NCBI GenBank assembly: GCA_020353135.1
Contig: CP070688.1
Coordinates: 3,333,586-3,356,648, forward strand
Source: Chloroflexota bacterium
GTDB lineage: Bacteria > Chloroflexota > Anaerolineae > Promineifilales > Promineifilaceae
Direction of reading: 5' to 3'
Length of the DNA: 23,063 bases
In this document: piece after piece, positions 15,559 to 23,063 of the stretch
Layout of the letters: each line of letters opens with the position of its first letter
How positions within the stretch are numbered: position 1 is the stretch's first letter
Made by a program: the position numbers and the translations under genes
The notes under the pieces: model-generated
Seen by the model: only the letters and a program-made list of their open reading frames with translations
The model's database searches: none
What the model was told of the DNA's origin: nothing

Positions 15559-16266
15559 ATGTCTAACTCTACACATGCCGCCACCGAGGCCCTGCAGAAA
15601 GTTCCGTTCTTTGCCGGTTGGAGCCAGGCCGAAGTCGGCGTTCTGGCCAACCGTCTCGTTCTCAGGCGATTCGGCCCGGACCAGGTTATCTTTCATCTGG
15701 GCGATCCGGCCGGGTTACTTTACATAATTACCAGCGGCAAGATCAAGATTTCACATTCGTCCTCAGATGGTCAAGAAGCGGTACTGGCGATTCTTGGCGA
15801 GGGCGATTTCTTTGGGGAACTTGCGCTGCTGGATGACTCGCCTCGTTCGGCGACGGCCGAAACCATTGAGCCCACAGAAGCTCTCACCCTGCACCGTGAT
15901 GACTTCCTGAAGTATATAGATAATAATCCGCTATTCTCACGCCATGTACTCCACATCCTGGCTAAGCGCATCAGGCATCTGAATAAACAGATTAGCGACA
16001 TATTTTTCCTTGATTTGCCGGCCCGATTGGCCCGCACCCTGATCCTGCTGTCGGAACAGCATGGCCAGGCGACTGCCGACGGCGTGGTGATTACGATATC
16101 CCTGACTCAGACAGATTTGGCAGAGATGACCGGTGCGACTCGCGTCAGCATCAACAAAGCCCTCGGGCGCTTCCGCCGCGCCGGTTGGGTGCGCGTTGAA
16201 GGCCGCAGCCTGACCGTCATCGACCGTGACGCCCTCGAAAGACTCATCCAGATTTCAGGCGGTTAG
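15559..16266 (+). CDS. Crp/Fnr-family transcriptional regulator
   Basis: This 235-residue protein has an N-terminal cyclic-nucleotide-binding beta-roll (about 15-130), a long dimerisation helix, and a C-terminal Crp-type winged helix. The helix-turn-helix is TQTDLAEMTGATRVSINKAL. The phosphate-binding cassette FFGELALLDDSPRSATAE keeps the Glu and Arg-Ser that bind cAMP in CRP, so a cyclic nucleotide ligand is plausible. Fnr-type N-terminal cysteines are absent, arguing against an Fe-S oxygen sensor. AGGGAG at 15544-15549 sits 9 bases before the ATG at 15559 but only 3 before the in-frame ATG at 15553, so the former is chosen. A phosphoribosyltransferase gene follows after 16 bases and may be in its regulon (inference). 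Confidence 0.92.
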   Translation: MSNSTHAATEALQKVPFFAGWSQAEVGVLANRLVLRRFGPDQVIFHLGDPAGLLYIITSGKIKISHSSSDGQEAVLAILGEGDFFGELALLDDSPRSATAETIEPTEALTLHRDDFLKYIDNNPLFSRHVLHILAKRIRHLNKQISDIFFLDLPARLARTLILLSEQHGQATADGVVITISLTQTDLAEMTGATRVSINKALGRFRRAGWVRVEGRSLTVIDRDALERLIQISGG

Positions 16267-16282
16267 AGGAGTTGACTTGCCC

Positions 16283-16831
16283 ATGACCGAGCGTGAAACC
16301 TATCAAGTCGAAGTCGCCGGACTTATCCGAAATATCCCGCTTTTTGAAGTGGCTCCTGGTGTTCGCATCGCCGTATTCAACATGCTCGGCGACACTCATA
16401 TTGTGAAGGCGGCCGCCGCCTCGCTGGCCGATCGCCTGCGCGAAATCGATGCCCAGGCGCTGGTGACGGCCGAGGCCAAGAGTATCCCGCTTATCCACGA
16501 AATGAGCGCCATCATGGGATTGCCTTATATTGTCTTGCGGAAATCGTACAAAGGCTATATGGGCGAGGCGCTGAGCGCCGAGACTGTTTCTATAACAACA
16601 GGCAAGAAGCAGACGCTCTTCCTGGATCAAAAGGACCGTCTGTTGATCCATAATCGGAACGTCATCATCGTCGATGACGTGGTCAGTACCGGCAGCACAT
16701 TGCGCGGTATGACTGAAGTCATAGCATCGGCCGGAGGACGCATTGGTGCTGTGGCTGCCGTCTTTACGGAGGGTGACGAGGACTGGTCACATGTTATTGC
16801 CTTGGGCAACTTGCCCATATTCCGCGAATGA
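16283..16831 (+). CDS. Phosphoribosyltransferase (adenine/xanthine PRT-like)
   Basis: The 182-residue protein has the type I PRTase fold. The PRPP-binding motif NVIIVDDVVSTGSTL lies at about residues 126-140, and a TAEAKSIPLIHEMSAIMGLPYIV segment at about 62-84 matches the purine PRT group. It probably salvages a purine base with PRPP in the cytosol; the exact base is unclear. The length is close to adenine PRT. AGAGGAG lies about 11 bases before the ATG at 16283; an in-frame TTG at 16277 is an alternative. It follows the Crp-type regulator by 16 bases. Its stop overlaps the ATG of the hydantoinase-B-like gene (ATGA at 16828-16831), indicating translational coupling. Confidence 0.82.
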   Translation: MTERETYQVEVAGLIRNIPLFEVAPGVRIAVFNMLGDTHIVKAAAASLADRLREIDAQALVTAEAKSIPLIHEMSAIMGLPYIVLRKSYKGYMGEALSAETVSITTGKKQTLFLDQKDRLLIHNRNVIIVDDVVSTGSTLRGMTEVIASAGGRIGAVAAVFTEGDEDWSHVIALGNLPIFRE

Positions 16832-18480
16832 AGGCCGCCACCCTGGCGATTTTCCAGCATCTGTTCGCCTCCGTCGCCGAGCAGATGGGCGTCACCCTGG
16901 GTAGGACAGCACTCAGCCCCAATATCAAAGAGCGCCTTGATTATAGCTGCGCGCTCTTCACCGGCGATGGGCAGTTGTTGGCCCAGGCAGCGCATATCCC
17001 CGTGCATCTTGGCGCGATGCCCGCCTCGGTGAAGGCGGCCATTGATCATTGCCAGCCCCATGCTCCTGGGGACGTGATCATCGTTAATGATCCGTACCTG
17101 GGCGGAACCCATCTGCCCGATATCACCTTGGTCTCGCCCGTATTCGGAGCGCTAGCCGACGATCACGAACCAGATTCGGCTGAGCGCGACACGGAGCGAC
17201 CGAGTTTCTTCGTCGCCAGCCGTGCCCATCACGCTGACATTGGCGGCATGTCCCCCGGCTCAATGCCAATATCCAGTGATCTATTTCAGGAAGGCCTCAT
17301 CATCCCACCTGTGAAGATCGTGGAGGCCGGCCGGCGCAACGAAGCGCTGTGGCGGCTCCTCCTGAGTAACGTCCGCACGCCCGAAGAAAGGGGCGGTGAC
17401 TTACATGCCCAGCTAGCGGCCAATGACATTGGCCGGCGCCGACTTGTCGCCCTGATCGATCGATACGGACTAGACGAATGCTTGCGGCAAGCGCGGAATT
17501 TGATTCGCTACGCCGAGCGAATGACGCGCGCCGCCATCGGGCAAATACCCGATGGCCAGTACAGTTTCACAGACCAGTTGGACGACGACGGTCAATCACC
17601 AGAACCTTTGCCGATCAGAGTAACTGTAACTGTACGCGGGGAAGCGCTTCATTTTGACTTCTCTGGAACCGCTGACGCCGTTGCCGGTAATTTGAACGCC
17701 GTGCCCTCAATCGTCGTGTCCGCCGTCGCCTACTGCCTGCGTTGTATTGCCCTGGCATCGTTAGGAATCGCACTGCCGATGAACCAGGGGGCAATTGAGC
17801 CCATAGAAACCGTACTCCCGGAGGGATCATTGCTCAACCCGCTACGGCCGATTGCAGTTGCCGCCGGCAACGTCGAGACGTCGCAGCGAATCGTAGACGT
17901 GGTATTTGGCGCCTTGGCATTGGCCCTTCCCAATATGGTGCCGGCCGCGAGCCAGGGCACCATGAACAACTTCACCTTCGGTAGCCTGCACGATTCCGGT
18001 AGAATGGAAACGTCCTCCGAAACAGGCGCTGGCCTGCAGAAGGCTCCTTTCGCCTATTACGAGACTATCGGAGGAGGCGTCGGCGCCGGACCGGCCGCGG
18101 CCGGCGGCCACGGCATGCACGTCCATATGAGCAACACTCGCAACACGCCTGTTGAAGCTCTTGAATATAGCTATCCGCTGCGCGTCGCCGTATATGGTCT
18201 GCGTCGTGGGTCGGGCGGCGCCGGATTTCACAAGGGTGGAGACGGGCTTGTCCGAACAATACAGTTCTTGGCCCCGGCCAGGGTCACGATCGTTAGCGAA
18301 CGTCGCGAGTTCCCGCCCTATGGCCTGAACGGCGGGCGGCCTGGAGCGCCCGGCCGCAACACCCTGCAGCGTGACGGCCGACTCTCACCGTTGCCGGGAA
18401 AGATAACCCTGGATCTGAAACCGGGCGATGCGGTTCGCCTCGAAACACCTGGCGGCGGTGGGTGGGGCGCGAGCGACTAA
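16828..18480 (+). CDS. Hydantoinase B/oxoprolinase-family protein (HyuB-like)
   Basis: The 550-residue protein matches the HyuB family over its full length: an N-terminal SPNIKERLDYSCALFTGDG, AHIPVHLGAMPASV, VNDPYLGGTHLPDITLV near residues 89-105, FHFDFSGTAD-type LHFDFSGTADAVAGNLNA, and a C-terminal LETPGGGGWG. Members hydrolyse N-methylhydantoin, 5-oxoproline or carboxylate-activated cyclic amides, or act in acetone/acetophenone carboxylase complexes. They normally work with an ATP-dependent HyuA partner. No hyuA is adjacent: upstream is a phosphoribosyltransferase with which it overlaps by 4 bases, and downstream is a convergent acyltransferase. The substrate is unknown. Family is confident, function open. 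No terminator is visible in the 69-base gap that follows. Confidence 0.88.
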   Translation: MKAATLAIFQHLFASVAEQMGVTLGRTALSPNIKERLDYSCALFTGDGQLLAQAAHIPVHLGAMPASVKAAIDHCQPHAPGDVIIVNDPYLGGTHLPDITLVSPVFGALADDHEPDSAERDTERPSFFVASRAHHADIGGMSPGSMPISSDLFQEGLIIPPVKIVEAGRRNEALWRLLLSNVRTPEERGGDLHAQLAANDIGRRRLVALIDRYGLDECLRQARNLIRYAERMTRAAIGQIPDGQYSFTDQLDDDGQSPEPLPIRVTVTVRGEALHFDFSGTADAVAGNLNAVPSIVVSAVAYCLRCIALASLGIALPMNQGAIEPIETVLPEGSLLNPLRPIAVAAGNVETSQRIVDVVFGALALALPNMVPAASQGTMNNFTFGSLHDSGRMETSSETGAGLQKAPFAYYETIGGGVGAGPAAAGGHGMHVHMSNTRNTPVEALEYSYPLRVAVYGLRRGSGGAGFHKGGDGLVRTIQFLAPARVTIVSERREFPPYGLNGGRPGAPGRNTLQRDGRLSPLPGKITLDLKPGDAVRLETPGGGGWGASD

Positions 18481-18549
18481 CGATCGCCGAATACACAACC
18501 ATTATATATTCGTCACTTCGACAAGGTATTCTCATGTCTTGCCGACGAA

Positions 18550-19290
18550 CTACCACCCACCGCCCTGGAATATTGTCGGTCCCTGATCGGCCTTTTGCAC
18601 TCTGCCTAATTCACGTATTAGGCGGGCTGGGACACCGGCGACGACGGTGTGCGGCGCAACATCCTTAGTTACCACGGATCCAGCGGCGACAACTGCTCCC
18701 TTACCAATGCGCACTCCGTCGGTAACAATTGCTCCCGATCCCAACCAGACGTCGTCCTCAATGACGATACCTTCGGCCGTGATCCCTTGTTCTATGAAGG
18801 GCCGGTTAGGATCGTCGAAGACATGGTTCACGGCGATAATCTGCGTGTAAGGCGATGTATAGACGCGATCACCTATGGTTACGCCACCTTGCCCGCGTAT
18901 CACCGTATACTCACCGACTAGACAGTCGCGGCCTATGCGAATACCTGAGTGAGGCATGTCCCGGAAATTGTATACATGAAGCACCGAGCCGTGCATGACG
19001 ATGCTGTTCTGGCCGATCTTGATCCCGTTCGGGCAGGCATGCAAATAACTGCCGTGATCGATATATACGCCATTTTCCAAAGTTATGTTACTGGCGAATC
19101 GCAGGCGAACACCGTTTTCAATGGCCGCCAATCCATTCATTCTTAGAATCGGGCGGTATAATACCGCCCTCATCCCTATTCCCACGATAGTAGGGATCCA
19201 CCCGGCCAAAACAAGCACTGTTTGCTCGAGCAAATATCGCCAGGCGCTGGCGGCTTGTCTGTTCAGATAAAGTGAAATATGGGACCACAT
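18550..19290 (-). CDS. Left-handed beta-helix (hexapeptide repeat) acyltransferase
   Basis: This 246-residue protein has an N-terminal helical segment with a hydrophobic stretch ([16 protein letters not shown], about 25-45), then imperfect hexapeptide repeats from about residue 55 to 215. Examples are [25 protein letters not shown] and [31 protein letters not shown]. The terminal [12 protein letters not shown] is the classic end of WcaF/LacA-like O-acetyltransferases. It probably acetylates a sugar or cell-surface glycan using acetyl-CoA; the acceptor is unknown. The conserved catalytic His candidate lies in AVNHVFDDP (about residue 156). It is a lone minus-strand gene, convergent with hyuB and divergent from the VanY-like gene. 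The ATG at 19290 has a weak ribosome site. Confidence 0.88.
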   Translation of the reverse strand: MWSHISLYLNRQAASAWRYLLEQTVLVLAGWIPTIVGIGMRAVLYRPILRMNGLAAIENGVRLRFASNITLENGVYIDHGSYLHACPNGIKIGQNSIVMHGSVLHVYNFRDMPHSGIRIGRDCLVGEYTVIRGQGGVTIGDRVYTSPYTQIIAVNHVFDDPNRPFIEQGITAEGIVIEDDVWLGSGAIVTDGVRIGKGAVVAAGSVVTKDVAPHTVVAGVPARLIRELGRVQKADQGPTIFQGGGW

Positions 19291-19315
19291 AGAATCGGCC
19301 GGTATATTTTGAGGG

Positions 19316-19321
19316 ATTATA
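19316..19321 (-). promoter_or_regulatory. Candidate -10 box for the acyltransferase gene
   Basis: The minus strand reads TATAAT 26 bases before the start codon. No -35 is recognisable at normal spacing, so this is tentative. The remainder of the roughly 200-base divergent gap shows no other clear element. Confidence 0.3.
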
Positions 19322-19487
19322 CCTGTTTGGGCGTACTCCGCCCCTCCAACATCAGAGAATTCTCAGTTCGGCCGGCCAAAAGGAATCCAGTGACATTGTG
19401 GCCGCAGTGGCTCGCAACATCTATGACTCAAGAGTACAATCAGCCAGCGGCCGGTCCCTTCAAGCGTTCGCAGGCCGGTACCGAACA

Positions 19488-20459
19488 ATGGCTCGGAGCA
19501 CAACTAATTTGATAGAAACTGTTGTCCGCCGCTTTGGCGCGCCTAGCTGGTTCATGGTCCTCTCTATCGGCGGAATCATGTTGGTGTCCACCGCATGCCA
19601 GGATGTTGCGCTAGCCGACGTGACATCACCACCAACGGCTTCGCCAGCGCCAACTATTGACCCAACTGCAACACAAATGCCCATCGAACAGCATGACGCT
19701 ATGCCAGTGATGGCGCCACCTACGCTTACACCCCGTCCTACATCGACGCCAATACCAACGCCATCGGCGACGCCTACACCGACGTCGACGCCAACTCCGA
19801 CGTTGACGCCAACGCCGACTCCGATTGGCGACTGCGCCGATAGAATTCCCAATGATGGCTTGACCACGTTGGTAACACTCCAATACGGGATTTCCAAAGA
19901 CTATGTGCCGCCCAGCTTGGCGCCCCTTGCGAACCATTTACCCATTACTGTGACGCTTGGCTACCCGACCCAGATGAGAGAGATTGCAGTTGAGCCACTT
20001 ACCCAGATGATTGCCGCCATGCACGGGTCTGGACTGCGACCGACAATAATATCTGGTTATCGCAGCTATGCGGCTCAGTCCATTGCCTGGAATAAGTGGC
20101 AGACCAAGCACCCGGACAGAGTTTCGATCATCAGCGCGCCGCCTGGTCACAGCGAACACCAGCTTGGCACAACGGTAGACTTCGGTTCACCCGAGTTGCC
20201 TGCGCTGGTGGGAGATGAGGACATAGAATTTCATACCAACTTCTACATGACCGCCGAAGGCCAGTGGCTAGCCGGACACGCCCACGAATATGGCTTCGTG
20301 CTTAGCTTCCCGCGTGAGACCTTTGAGTTGACAGGTATGTATTACGAGCCTTGGCACTTCCGTTATGTCGGCGTCGAGCTAGCCGCCAGGCTAAGAGAGC
20401 AGGATCGATCGCTCATTAGTTACTTGCTCGACTCCGAACCACCACCATGCATTCCTTGA
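19488..20459 (+). CDS. VanY-like D-alanyl-D-alanine carboxypeptidase lipoprotein
   Basis: From the ATG at 19488 the protein has 323 residues. A hydrophobic segment and lipobox (MVLSIGGIMLVSTAC, C37) indicate a lipoprotein. A Pro/Thr-rich linker spans about residues 78-113. The VanY/M15B peptidase domain follows, with SGYRSYAAQ at 189-197, PGHSEHQLGTTVDF at 219-232 (zinc ligands H224 and D231) and EPWHFRYVG at 287-295 (catalytic Glu and third ligand His). It should trim D-Ala from peptidoglycan stem peptides at the cell surface. The frame reaches back to a GTG at 19398 and forward to an ATG at 19554; none has a good ribosome site, so the start is uncertain. Its end overlaps the CapA-like gene by 13 bases, suggesting one transcript. 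Confidence 0.88.
   Translation: MARSTTNLIETVVRRFGAPSWFMVLSIGGIMLVSTACQDVALADVTSPPTASPAPTIDPTATQMPIEQHDAMPVMAPPTLTPRPTSTPIPTPSATPTPTSTPTPTLTPTPTPIGDCADRIPNDGLTTLVTLQYGISKDYVPPSLAPLANHLPITVTLGYPTQMREIAVEPLTQMIAAMHGSGLRPTIISGYRSYAAQSIAWNKWQTKHPDRVSIISAPPGHSEHQLGTTVDFGSPELPALVGDEDIEFHTNFYMTAEGQWLAGHAHEYGFVLSFPRETFELTGMYYEPWHFRYVGVELAARLREQDRSLISYLLDSEPPPCIP
19722..19826 (+). repeat. Low-complexity Thr-Pro linker repeat inside the VanY-like gene
   Basis: An array of short degenerate units of the type ACGCCNACN encodes alternating Thr-Pro/Ser-Pro. It acts as a flexible spacer between lipid anchor and enzyme domain. A shorter Pro/Thr linker recurs in the following CapA-like gene (about 20636-20705). 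Confidence 0.7.
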
Positions 20460-22072
20460 AACCGAGCGTCCGTACAGCCCGGATCCTGCTATCTTTCACG
20501 CTTCTGGGCCTGGGTCTGTTAGCACTTATCTCCGCATGTCGGGGCCAGAGCGGTCCGTTGGCCGAACAATCACAATCCGCATCTATCAATCTGCCGCCAA
20601 CCATGGTCGCCAAAACGACAGAGACGCCCGCGATGCCGGTTCCGACTGACACCGGCACGCCGGTTCCGACTCCTCCGCCGACCCCTGTTCCCACGCCTAC
20701 GCATTGGCCACAGGTTAGGTTGTTCGCGCCCGCCCATCTGACCGAGAAAGCGGCCGCGGCGATTCAGCAGATGCAGGCGGCCGGTCCCACGTGGAACTGG
20801 CGGCTGATCGACGTGGCTGACTCGGCCGACGTCCACCTCGTCGCCGGCGACCATGGGATACCGGTTGGTCAAAGAGCTGTGGCGCTGACCGTGCCCTTCA
20901 CGGAGGACTGGGAAGGTGTTGGAGCATCCGAAGCCTATGACATCCTTGCCAACGCTCGTGAAGGTGTCTCAATCATGGACTGGGCAGAGATGACGCCGAA
21001 TCGCAAAGCGCTTCGCGTCGATGGCCTTCTGCCGCATGAACCTGGCTACCCACTCCAGCAGCCTTGGTCACTGGTGGCCTTGGCCGATTTTCAGCCGGCC
21101 GCGCACCAACTGGCTCGGTCGCTGGGAGATATCATAGATCACGATGCGGTCATTCACCTAAGTGCAGTGGGCGATTTGATGCTAGACAGGGCGCTTGGAT
21201 ATGCGATTACCAGTGGCGATTCAAGCTTCCCTTTCAGAGCCGTAGCTACAGAGCTGGCACAGGCCGACATCACCGTGGGCAACCTCGAATCAGCCCTTGG
21301 CGATCGCGGGCAGCCGGCGGCCAAGAGTTACACATTCCGCGCCCCACCTGCAGCGGCAGATTCTCTGGCTAGTGCTGGCTTCGATTTACTCACCCTGGCT
21401 AACAACCATGCCCTGGATTACGGACCCGAAGCGCTCATTCAGGCAATGGAACTATTGGCCGAAAGTGAAATAGCCATTGTCGGCGCCGGAGTTGACGAGC
21501 CGTCAGCTCGCCGGCCGGTGATCCTTGAGCACATGGGTCTGAAGATCGCTTTCCTCGGCTACGTAGATGTGCCAATTGAAGTGAGCGGGTTCGACACTCG
21601 GGAATGGTCGGCGACCGGGTCGACGGCAGGACTTGCCTGGGCCGATCTGGGCCACATCGGTCAAGATGTTGCGGCGGCTAGACAACAGGCCGACACGGTC
21701 ATTGTCCTGCTTCATAGCGGCCATGAGTACGTCCAGCCACCGAGCCCTGCCCAAGTAGAAGCCGCACATGAGGCCGTCGATGCCGGAGCCGACCTGGTAA
21801 TTGGGCATCATGCTCACGTCCTTCAGGGAGTGGAATTTCGCGATGACGCGGTCATTGCTTATGGCCTGGGCAATTTTGCCTTTGAAATCGACGGTGATCC
21901 TTCCACAGCTATCTTGAATGTGTGGCTAGATACCGGCGGCGTTCGCCAGCTTGAGTTCTCGCCGGCCATCGTCCAGCAGGGCGGCCAGCCAAGGATCGCC
22001 ACGTCAGAAGAAGCGACAGAGATACGCCGGATGGTCTACTACTTGACCAGTCTGCTCAACGAAGCGCCCTAG
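20447..22072 (+). CDS. CapA-family (poly-gamma-glutamate synthesis-type) lipoprotein
   Basis: The 541-residue protein has a lipoprotein signal (LLGLGLLALISAC, C31), a Pro/Thr linker at about 58-86, a region of about 140 residues (88-230) that I do not recognise, and a C-terminal CapA metallophosphatase-like domain from about 235. The CapA motifs are SAVGDLMLDR, VGNLESALG, LANNHALDYG, LHSGHEYVQ, VIGHHAHVLQG and GLGNFAFE. CapA is linked to export or anchoring of poly-gamma-glutamate, but many homologues have unknown substrates and no capB or capC is present. The ATG at 20447 lies inside the end of the VanY-like gene. It is convergent with the MFS gene, overlapping by 17 bases. Family confident, substrate open. 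Confidence 0.88.
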   Translation: MHSLKPSVRTARILLSFTLLGLGLLALISACRGQSGPLAEQSQSASINLPPTMVAKTTETPAMPVPTDTGTPVPTPPPTPVPTPTHWPQVRLFAPAHLTEKAAAAIQQMQAAGPTWNWRLIDVADSADVHLVAGDHGIPVGQRAVALTVPFTEDWEGVGASEAYDILANAREGVSIMDWAEMTPNRKALRVDGLLPHEPGYPLQQPWSLVALADFQPAAHQLARSLGDIIDHDAVIHLSAVGDLMLDRALGYAITSGDSSFPFRAVATELAQADITVGNLESALGDRGQPAAKSYTFRAPPAAADSLASAGFDLLTLANNHALDYGPEALIQAMELLAESEIAIVGAGVDEPSARRPVILEHMGLKIAFLGYVDVPIEVSGFDTREWSATGSTAGLAWADLGHIGQDVAAARQQADTVIVLLHSGHEYVQPPSPAQVEAAHEAVDAGADLVIGHHAHVLQGVEFRDDAVIAYGLGNFAFEIDGDPSTAILNVWLDTGGVRQLEFSPAIVQQGGQPRIATSEEATEIRRMVYYLTSLLNEAP

Positions 22073-23063
22073 TCAAACGCCGGTTCCTGGCTGTCCACCA
22101 CAAGGCCACAACAAGCATGAGACCAAATAGGCCCGCGCTCATCCAATAGAGACTGCTTATTCCAATCAATGGTATAAGGGCATAAGCTAAAGGCGGGCCA
22201 ATTGCGCTGGCGAAATCGCCAACAGTGTATAGCAGGCCCAATCGCCGCCCCTGGCGCCGTTGAGGGGATAGATCACCTACCAGGGTCGTCGAAAGACCCT
22301 GATTTCCACCGCTGGCTATGGAAACTAAAGGTAATCCTATCAAGATAGACATCGGCGCGCCGATTGCGAGCAGGCTAAAGCCGGTTATGCCTGTTGCCAG
22401 ACCGCCGCTGACCACTCTCCAGCGGCTCTGTATTCTGTCGGACAGACCACCCGCTGCGGGTGCCGCCAGCAATCCTAGCACGGTGCTAAGCCCAATGCCC
22501 AAGCCGGTTATGGTCGTCACGCCCACCAATCGCCCGAAGACCGAGACCTTCGCTCCCAGTATTTGAGATAGAAATAGTCCAAAGGTACCAATAAATACAC
22601 CGGCCATCACAAATCGATTAACCCCCAGCAGACTTGTCGCGGAGAACAGTTGCCGCCAATCCGTGACGCCGGTCTGCCTGCGAACGGTCGTGATGGCGTG
22701 CTCCGAGCTCGATGATAAAGAGTCCCGGGAAAACGTCGACGTTTCGGGAAGCAGAAGCAGGGCCACCATGGCACCGGTCACAGATAGGCCGGCGGCGATG
22801 CCCATTGCCCGGTGGTAGCCAAGCCAGTCTGTGAGAGCGCCGCCAAGTATCGAACCCGTTGCGGCGCCAAGGTAGAACGAAACGAAGTAGATGCCAACGC
22901 TTCGACCGCGTCTGTGCTCCGGGCTCACATCCAGAACTATGGCATTTCCGCTTATCCATAATCCGGCCCAGGCCAGACCCCATAACAACCTACCTGACAA
23001 CAATGGCCAAAAGCTGCCAGACAAAGCGTAGATGGCCGTCGACAGGGCGCCTAGAAACACGGC
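22056..23063 (-). CDS. MFS transporter (partial, N-terminus beyond the right edge)
   Basis: The frame is open to the right edge, so about the first two helices are missing; the GTG near 23060 is internal, not a start. The visible 335 or so residues contain around ten hydrophobic helices separated by a charged central loop (about LLPETSTFSRDSLSSSSEH). A typical MFS loop, DVSPEHRRGRSVGIYF, follows the early helices, and SDRIQSRWR lies after the second-half helices, matching the duplicated MFS motif A. It is an inner-membrane secondary transporter, most like drug or sugar exporters; the substrate cannot be read. Its stop (TGA at 22058-22056) lies inside the end of the CapA-like gene. Confidence 0.9.
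   Translation of the reverse strand, partial: AVFLGALSTAIYALSGSFWPLLSGRLLWGLAWAGLWISGNAIVLDVSPEHRRGRSVGIYFVSFYLGAATGSILGGALTDWLGYHRAMGIAAGLSVTGAMVALLLLPETSTFSRDSLSSSSEHAITTVRRQTGVTDWRQLFSATSLLGVNRFVMAGVFIGTFGLFLSQILGAKVSVFGRLVGVTTITGLGIGLSTVLGLLAAPAAGGLSDRIQSRWRVVSGGLATGITGFSLLAIGAPMSILIGLPLVSIASGGNQGLSTTLVGDLSPQRRQGRRLGLLYTVGDFASAIGPPLAYALIPLIGISSLYWMSAGLFGLMLVVALWWTARNRRLTRALR

Noticed and set aside
19383..19425. Possible sigma70 promoter before the VanY-like gene (TTGTGG ... TATGAC)
   Set aside because: The spacing is about 20 bases and both boxes are poor matches.
19460..19937. Minus-strand frames rich in Gly/Val or Arg opposite the VanY linker
   Set aside because: They are by-products of the Thr-Pro repeat DNA and have no family features.
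19488..20459. Vancomycin-resistance interpretation of the VanY-like gene
   Set aside because: No vanH, vanA/B, vanX or two-component genes are adjacent; M15B carboxypeptidases are common housekeeping enzymes.

Overview
The window reads as a chromosomal, mostly housekeeping stretch from a Chloroflexota-like bacterium (Anaerolineae/Ardenticatenia-type is my guess). The grounds are moderately high GC, abundant GGCCGG words, a suf cluster with a divergent SufR-type repressor, and Pro/Thr-linker lipoproteins. Taxonomy is inference. I see no mobile element, CRISPR array, tRNA or rRNA.

Layout: (1) 1-3059, minus strand: suf operon sufC-sufB-sufD for Fe-S cluster assembly; sufD runs off the left edge. 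(2) 3060-4220: divergent control region (two sigma70-type promoters flanking an AT-rich dyad), a SufR-like Fe-S repressor, a MIP18/SufT-like protein and an intrinsic terminator. (3) 4240-7313: rlmN (plus), convergent with a thiamine unit on the minus strand (extended -10 promoter, TPP riboswitch, terminator, thiN, thiB). (4) 7328-13070, plus: sppA-type peptidase, queF, a NadE-like protein with altered active-site motifs, a secreted subtilase and a MobA-like nucleotidyltransferase. (5) 13138-16266, plus: an extended -10 promoter and about 200 bases of potentially structured leader before a long alanyl-tRNA editing protein, then a metallo-beta-lactamase-fold protein that has lost most metal ligands, then a Crp-type regulator. 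(6) 16283-18480: a phosphoribosyltransferase overlapping a solo hydantoinase-B-like gene. (7) 18550-23063: a hexapeptide acyltransferase (minus), a VanY-like lipoprotein overlapping a CapA-like lipoprotein (plus), and a partial MFS transporter (minus).

Two regions show clear regulatory logic. The suf/sufR intergenic region has both -35 boxes either side of one palindrome, which fits repression of both genes by an Fe-S-sensing protein. The thiamine unit combines a TPP riboswitch with a terminator ahead of the kinase that makes TPP and a thiamine-binding lipoprotein. I found no convincing new multi-gene system. The items most worth follow-up are the degenerate NadE-like and MBL-like proteins, the structured leader before the AlaX-like gene, and the Crp/phosphoribosyltransferase/HyuB cluster without HyuA.
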